Positions 6,490 to 10,692 of a stretch of DNA of 10,692 nucleotides are shown one piece after another. The stretch's first letter is position 1, and every line of letters starts with the position of its first letter. The notes under the pieces were generated by a model. It searched no databases and had not been told where the DNA came from. It worked only from the letters and a program-made list of their open reading frames with translations. Location of the stretch: assembly GCA_030600975.1 (NCBI GenBank), contig JAUVUL010000015.1:1-10692 (forward strand), written 5' to 3'. The position numbers and the translations under genes are program-made. This stretch comes from Candidatus Aegiribacteria sp. Its GTDB lineage: Bacteria > Fermentibacterota > Fermentibacteria > Fermentibacterales > JCC-6.

Positions 6490-7478
6490 ATATTCTTCTT
6501 GCTGTTCTGCTGTCTTACGGCTACTCTCCGGGTGATTCCAGTTGGAACCTGGTAACACTGGGCAATATCCCTGAGAGAGCTATCCTCTTCGCTGAACTTG
6601 CGGCGAAGGAAGGAGGCAGATCGACGGTTGATCTCGCCACTATGCTGGAGATGGCTGGCAGGTTTGCAGAAGCTGAACACTGTTACAGCCTTGCGTTTAA
6701 CTCAGCAACCGACCCTCTACTGCTGGAATGGCTTGAAAACAGGATATCAGGCAGCAGAACCCTGGATACGCTGGTAATACTCAGTACCATGATCACTAAT
6801 ATGAGCGATGAAGATGCAATGGATATATTAGTTGAAATACCTCTGCCGGAATCCCATCCCCCTTATCAGCGCATAGAACAGCTGGCAGGTGCTTTCATGG
6901 CGGAGGGGAATCTGATGAAACAGCACATTGACCTTCTGCCTTCCCGAACGACGGTAGTCCTTCCACTGATACTTCATATAACACAACAGCCTTACACTTT
7001 CAGGCCCCTTCCTGCAAACTATCCAACCTTATCCGGTTCGGTAAGCCTGGAGGGCATCTCGTCTTTGATAAGAACAATTCCGATACCTGAAACTGAAAAC
7101 GCCCCGGGACCCTGCCTTGAAATCGCATACCTTCTGAAAGAAAGGGCAGCGGATACGGGTCTCGAACTTCATGTCACCGGCGGATTGCTCAGAACCAACA
7201 CGGACAGCCTGCTTTTCCACGCCTGGAATCAAATCCCCGAAACCGGAATGCCCATTGATGCGGTGCTTTCCCATACGGATTCTCTGAGAGGTATCGGACA
7301 CTGTTCATCGGATTTAATTCCACTGTGGAACTTTGAGTTTACCGACGGACATGAAGTGTCGGTCTTCTACCCGCAGCAGAACATTAACCTGGATATATCG
7401 ATGCAGGCATCCTTTGCTGATCCGGATTTTATTGCCGGATTGCTGAAGCTCTTCCCGATGTGCCTGATAACAAATTAA
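6486..7478 (+). CDS. Secreted protein with a transglutaminase-like (papain-fold) Cys-His-Asp pattern; function unknown
   Basis: 330 residues. The TTG start at 6486 overlaps the permease stop (TTGA) and is preceded by GAGGA at 6473-6477 with 8-nt spacing. The N-terminus MNILLAVLLSYGYS is a short hydrophobic export-type segment without basic residues. Residues about 30-150 look helical, with a TPR-like stretch (LATMLEMAGRFAEAEHCYSL). In the C-terminal half, GPCLEIAYLLKERAADTGLE, then HVTGGLL, HAWNQI and GMPIDAVL, resembles the transglutaminase core: Cys210 at a helix start, His245 in HAW and Asp258, spaced 35 and 13, as in bacterial members of that superfamily, which are mostly proteases or amidases. 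No database match could be run and the similarity is remote; the residues after Asp258 do not follow a clear family pattern. Its place directly behind the permease suggests a periplasmic partner role. Confidence 0.62.
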   Translation: MNILLAVLLSYGYSPGDSSWNLVTLGNIPERAILFAELAAKEGGRSTVDLATMLEMAGRFAEAEHCYSLAFNSATDPLLLEWLENRISGSRTLDTLVILSTMITNMSDEDAMDILVEIPLPESHPPYQRIEQLAGAFMAEGNLMKQHIDLLPSRTTVVLPLILHITQQPYTFRPLPANYPTLSGSVSLEGISSLIRTIPIPETENAPGPCLEIAYLLKERAADTGLELHVTGGLLRTNTDSLLFHAWNQIPETGMPIDAVLSHTDSLRGIGHCSSDLIPLWNFEFTDGHEVSVFYPQQNINLDISMQASFADPDFIAGLLKLFPMCLITN

Positions 7479-7504
7479 TGAGTTTTATTCACCCGGAGGT
7501 TAAT

Positions 7505-9373
7505 ATGAAACACATCTTTGTCATTGTACTTATAACACTGCTTGTCCCCGGTCTGACCGGATGCGGACCGGATGGAGGAGCCGCTGCCGACAATGAAGGG
7601 GATGCGTTTGATGAGCACATCATACTGCAGAATTGCGTTGATGCCATCGGCGGTGAGGAAGCGGTGCGGAACCTCCGGGTTATACATACTATTGACAGTC
7701 TTTCGATGGCCGGGATGACCGGCATGACCGAATCATGGTGGGTCCGTGAGCCCTTCATGGGGTTCTCCGTTACGGAGATAGGTCCAATTAAGCAACAGGT
7801 TCTGATTATTGGGGACAGCGTATGGACAGTGGACCGCAACGGGCACCTGTCTCCGGGGGGAGTCGAGCAAAGGGATCAGATGATGCTCTCCAGGAGTACG
7901 ATCTTCTACGACTACCTCTTCGATACTTCAATGGTCTTAATAGGGGCGGATACTCTGATAGACAGCATTATGACTGCATCCTTGCGTCTCACGAATCAGC
8001 CGAACGTCGTCTTCTACTATTCAAGGGAGACGTGGCTTCCCGTACTCATGACAGCGGTTACAATGGGAATTGAAGTCAGAAGCTACCCGGATGACTACGA
8101 GAACATTGAAGGCATAGTTTCGGCGACTTCCAGCATCAGCACCATCCCGGCCTTTGGACAGGAGATCGTAAACTGGAATATCCTTACCGAGTACAATGCA
8201 GCAATTCCGGAATCAATATTCGTACTCACTTCTGCGGGGGGCGACTGGGAACTGCAGGATCCGGGAACTCCCTCAGCTTTTTCACTCAAGGGTGAGCATA
8301 TCTACCTTGATGGAGAGGTCAACGGAAACCCTGTAACCATACTTCTGGACAGTGGGGCCGGAGCAACCGTCTTGGACAGCGCACTGGCAGCCGAACTTGG
8401 GCTGGAGGGTACCGGAAGCCTTCCGGCAAGAGGGATCGGAGGAACCAGGGAGTTCTCATTCGTAGAGGTTCCAACCTATTACGCCGCGGGAGCCCTGGTG
8501 AGTGATCAGACCCTGGCGGTAATGCCCCTTTCAGAGGAATTCTATCCTTCCACCGGTGAGATGATAGACCTCATCATAGGTTATGACTTCCTCAGCCGTT
8601 TTGTTACCAGGATTGATTACGGCTCCGAGACGATAACCCTGTTCAACCCGGACAGTTTCAGCATAGACAGTGATGATAATTCAGTTCTGCCTGCGGAGAG
8701 GAGCATGAGCCTTTTATCCATAGAGGCAGTTCTTGAGGATTCGGTTCCCGTCACTCTTCTCCTTGATACGGGGGCGGGAGGAAGTATTCATCTTACTCCA
8801 TCATTCTTCGAAAAGCATCCCGAGTTCCTGAATAACAGGCCTGTTTTCGAAACAGTAATACAGGGTGTGGGGGGAGAGGAAAGCATCACCGGGTTCAGGG
8901 TCCGTGAAATCACACTGGGAGACTATACGGTTCCCGGCGGACTCTGCTCAAGCTTCAACGGAGGTGATATATTCAGCCAGTACGACGGAATCCTCGGAAA
9001 CGCTGTTCTATGCAGGTTCGTAGTGTACCTGGATTACAGTTCCGGAAGGATCATTCTGGAACCTTCCTCCCTTTTCGAGGAAGGCCTTCCGGAATCTCTT
9101 ACCGGTATGGGGCTTGAAATTGAGGACAGCAACCTTCTTGTAAGTAAAGTTATTCAGGGATCCCCTGCTGAGGAAGCGGGTATTCTCGAGGGTGATATAC
9201 TACTTGAGGTAGATGGAAATCCCATCACAGCAGATCAGCTTAGCGAACTGAGCAGCTTTCTGCCCGACACTGTCGGTTCTACTGTATCATTAAGGCTTAT
9301 AAGGAACGGCACCGAGATCGATCTTGAGCTGATAACGGGCTACCTTGTCCCTATGCAGCGGGAGGGGGATTAA
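7505..9373 (+). CDS. Lipoprotein with LolA-like N-domain, two retropepsin-like aspartic protease domains and a C-terminal PDZ domain
   Basis: 622-residue lipoprotein: lipobox LTGC at 17-20, so mature protein starts at Cys20; the next residue is Gly, not Asp, which favours outer-membrane sorting if proteobacterial rules hold. Residues about 35-245 form a beta-rich domain opening with AIGGEEAVRNLR, resembling LolA-like domains often fused to such proteases. Clan AA domain 1 (about 262-385) has catalytic Asp282 in LLDSGAG and IIGYDFLSRF; domain 2 (about 405-520) has Asp421 in LLDTGAG and GILGNAVLCRF. Each carries one Asp, so the two can pair within one chain like the lobes of pepsin. The PDZ domain (about 530-622) has the loop GSPAEEAGILEGDILLEVDG and could bind C-termini. 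Start: ATG 7505 follows GGAGG (7495-7499, 5-nt spacing) and gives a normal signal peptide. An in-frame ATG at 7478 overlaps the previous stop but would add nine residues before it. Substrate unknown. Confidence 0.87.
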   Translation: MKHIFVIVLITLLVPGLTGCGPDGGAAADNEGDAFDEHIILQNCVDAIGGEEAVRNLRVIHTIDSLSMAGMTGMTESWWVREPFMGFSVTEIGPIKQQVLIIGDSVWTVDRNGHLSPGGVEQRDQMMLSRSTIFYDYLFDTSMVLIGADTLIDSIMTASLRLTNQPNVVFYYSRETWLPVLMTAVTMGIEVRSYPDDYENIEGIVSATSSISTIPAFGQEIVNWNILTEYNAAIPESIFVLTSAGGDWELQDPGTPSAFSLKGEHIYLDGEVNGNPVTILLDSGAGATVLDSALAAELGLEGTGSLPARGIGGTREFSFVEVPTYYAAGALVSDQTLAVMPLSEEFYPSTGEMIDLIIGYDFLSRFVTRIDYGSETITLFNPDSFSIDSDDNSVLPAERSMSLLSIEAVLEDSVPVTLLLDTGAGGSIHLTPSFFEKHPEFLNNRPVFETVIQGVGGEESITGFRVREITLGDYTVPGGLCSSFNGGDIFSQYDGILGNAVLCRFVVYLDYSSGRIILEPSSLFEEGLPESLTGMGLEIEDSNLLVSKVIQGSPAEEAGILEGDILLEVDGNPITADQLSELSSFLPDTVGSTVSLRLIRNGTEIDLELITGYLVPMQREGD

Positions 9374-9380
9374 TCGAAAA

Positions 9381-10448
9381 ATGAGAATAATAACAATGAA
9401 ATACATATCACTCGCCATTGCCCTGGGCATTGCCCTGCTGACTTCCGGCATTTCCGGCTGTCTTCCGGATCCCTACAGCGTCGGAGAGCCGGATTCACTT
9501 TTCTCCGAATACGTTCTTATCTGGGATCTGGTGGACAGTCACTATGCCTGCTTTTTTGCGAAGGAGAATGTAGACTGGGACCAGACGTACCAGAATTTCA
9601 AACCCGCAGCAGAAAACCTTGACAGCAGGAGTGAGCTTGCTGATCTCTGTCTTGATCTGCTGGGTGAGCTTGAGGATCAGAACCTGATCCTGCGGGATTC
9701 AAGCGGAACCAGAATGGACAGCTGGAACCGGGGTGATTTCCTTAACTGGGATTTAACCGTCTGGTTGGATCACATGAAGAGATGGAACCCATCGTTCATT
9801 GTCATAACCTTAGATGCCTATGGAGCAATAGTAATCGACCATACTCCTTCCAATACTGTAGGATACGTATACATAAGCGACCTGGGTAGTGGATTCGGAA
9901 TGAATGGTTTTTATGGGGTAACAAATGCGATTCGAGATTGCGATGGTATTATTTATGATCTTCGCATGTGCGGTCAAAGCGGTTCAGAGATGAATGCTCA
10001 TTACGCTTCCGGAAGGTTTATTAAGGAGTATCTTACTCTTGGTTACTACAGATCTTTCAGGGTAGGTCCCGGAAGAAACGACATGGGTGAGATGCAGGAA
10101 GTATTAACGTACAGAAATGGCTCATGGCAGTTCACAAAGCCCGTAGTTCTCCTGACGGGCAGGTATACCCAGGGTGCGGCCGAGCAGCTGGTCCTGCTTC
10201 TCAGGACTCAGGAGCATATTACCGTGATAGGAGATACCACAGCGGGTTTCGCTAACCCTGCTGTCTCATTCAATCTTACTGAAGACTGGACCATTGAAAT
10301 ACCTGAAATGGTAACCTATTCCCCCGACGGCACTCTTATACTCAATTCAGGAATAGCTCCCGACATTTACATCCCGGTTTCCGAGGATGATTTAGCAGCC
10401 GGAGTGGACCCGGTTATTGATGCTGCCCTTGAAATGCTCGTGCCTTAA
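9381..10448 (+). CDS. Lipoprotein of the S41 (tail-specific protease-like) peptidase family, probably catalytically dead
   Basis: 355 residues. Signal peptide with lipobox ISGC (24-27), so anchored through Cys27. The N-terminal helical part (YVLIWDLVDSHY, VDWDQTY, LLGELEDQNLIL) and the C-terminal part (GIIYDLR, GPGRNDMG, KPVVLLTGRY, TVIGDTTAG, LNSGIAPDI) follow the small S41 peptidases common in Bacteroidota. The nucleophile motif, normally (T/Y)-x-S-A-A-E/N, reads TQGAAE, so Gly265 (GGT) replaces the catalytic Ser, and the DGH position reads DQN, so Asn101 replaces His. The usual GG-rich loop after DLR is also changed (MCGQSGS). I therefore infer a peptide-binding or scaffolding pseudopeptidase. 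No PDZ domain is present. The ATG at 9381 is 7 nt after the previous stop, with a GGAGGGGGA site at 9361-9369 inside the end of the previous gene; an in-frame ATG at 9396 is an alternative and has a shorter n-region. Last gene of the operon; no terminator hairpin follows. Confidence 0.82.
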   Translation: MRIITMKYISLAIALGIALLTSGISGCLPDPYSVGEPDSLFSEYVLIWDLVDSHYACFFAKENVDWDQTYQNFKPAAENLDSRSELADLCLDLLGELEDQNLILRDSSGTRMDSWNRGDFLNWDLTVWLDHMKRWNPSFIVITLDAYGAIVIDHTPSNTVGYVYISDLGSGFGMNGFYGVTNAIRDCDGIIYDLRMCGQSGSEMNAHYASGRFIKEYLTLGYYRSFRVGPGRNDMGEMQEVLTYRNGSWQFTKPVVLLTGRYTQGAAEQLVLLLRTQEHITVIGDTTAGFANPAVSFNLTEDWTIEIPEMVTYSPDGTLILNSGIAPDIYIPVSEDDLAAGVDPVIDAALEMLVP

Positions 10449-10454
10449 GCTGAA

Positions 10455-10692
10455 CTATTCGGCGGTAAGAACCAGCAGCGTTCCTCCAGGGCTTACTGCA
10501 AGGTCAAGAGGGTAACCCTGCAGATCGATCTGACTTTCAATGAAGTAGTGACTGCAGTTGTAGGAAACCAACCTGCTGGTGTCATCTCCCAGGTAGCTGA
10601 GTACATAAACATAGCTGCCGTCAGATGCAGCGCACATGTAGTGGATATCTCCTTCTATGGGCACCGCTCCGCTATACAACGGTGGTTGAAAA
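10455..10692 (-). CDS. C-terminal end of a beta-propeller-like protein (runs off right edge)
   Basis: Leftward reading frame open from the right edge (last complete codon at 10691-10689) to a TAG at 10457-10455, about 78 codons, so only the C-terminus is seen. The TTG at 10679 is internal, not a credible start, because the frame continues upstream (FQPPLYSG) with no ribosome binding site. The sequence alternates short beta strands with turn motifs: SDGSYVYVLSYL, then PLDLAVSPGGTLLVLTAE, the last resembling the repeat of YVTN/NHL-type beta-propellers (xxxAVSPxGxxLxV). Such proteins are usually secreted or periplasmic. It converges on the S41-like gene with only 6 nt between stops, leaving no room for a shared terminator there. 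Family assignment rests on one or two repeats. Confidence 0.62.
   Translation of the reverse strand, partial: FQPPLYSGAVPIEGDIHYMCAASDGSYVYVLSYLGDDTSRLVSYNCSHYFIESQIDLQGYPLDLAVSPGGTLLVLTAE

Noticed and set aside
7460..7504. Longer N-terminus for the aspartic protease lipoprotein (starts at 7460 or ATG 7478)
   Set aside because: The GGAGG at 7495-7499 fits the ATG at 7505, which gives a standard lipoprotein signal; longer forms bury it behind charged residues. The ATG at 7478, touching the previous TAA, remains a minor alternative.
9345..9380. TTG at 9345 as the start of the S41-like lipoprotein
   Set aside because: It would overlap the preceding gene by 29 nt and put a polar extension before the signal peptide; the ATG at 9381 or 9396 fits better.
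10441..10460. Bidirectional terminator between the converging genes
   Set aside because: Only 6 nt separate the stop codons and I see no GC-rich hairpin with flanking T-runs there.

Overview
The window looks like an ordinary chromosomal stretch (roughly half GC by eye) from a Gram-negative, two-membrane bacterium. It carries two lipoproteins with clear lipoboxes, a LolC/LolE-family inner-membrane permease, and PorU/gingipain-type (family C25) secreted proteins, one ending in a YPNP-type FlgD/type IX-sorting-like domain. Together these point to the Fibrobacterota-Chlorobiota-Bacteroidota group or a neighbouring candidate phylum such as Fermentibacterota. That placement is inference from family content, not from a marker gene. 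I see no tRNA, rRNA, CRISPR array, transposase or phage gene.

Layout: three genes on the minus strand fill 1-4965 and are read leftward: a large PorU-like C25 peptidase (4965 to 1192), a class III sirtuin (about 1202 to 408), and the N-terminal part of a second C25-type secreted protein (411 to beyond the left edge). All junctions overlap, so this is very probably one transcript. A 300-bp AT-rich divergent intergenic region (4966-5265) holds a near-consensus leftward promoter, a weak rightward promoter, an 11-bp direct repeat between/over them and a 12-bp palindrome next to the C25 ribosome binding site. Four tightly spaced plus-strand genes follow (5266-10448): a LolC/E permease, a secreted protein with a transglutaminase-like Cys-His-Asp pattern, a lipoprotein with two retropepsin-like aspartic protease domains and a PDZ domain, and a lipoprotein of the S41 peptidase fold whose catalytic Ser and His positions are replaced. 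A convergent minus-strand gene (10455 to beyond the right edge) ends in beta-propeller-like sequence.

Theme: six of the eight genes appear to be exported or envelope-bound, and five have protease or protease-related folds (two C25-type, one papain/transglutaminase-like, one tandem aspartic, one S41 pseudopeptidase). The plus-strand operon has the look of an envelope module for handling proteins or lipoproteins, with a permease, a folded-domain lipoprotein protease and a probable non-catalytic peptide-binding lipoprotein. The joint function is inference. The odd member is the cytoplasmic NAD-dependent deacylase embedded between two secreted C25 proteins.
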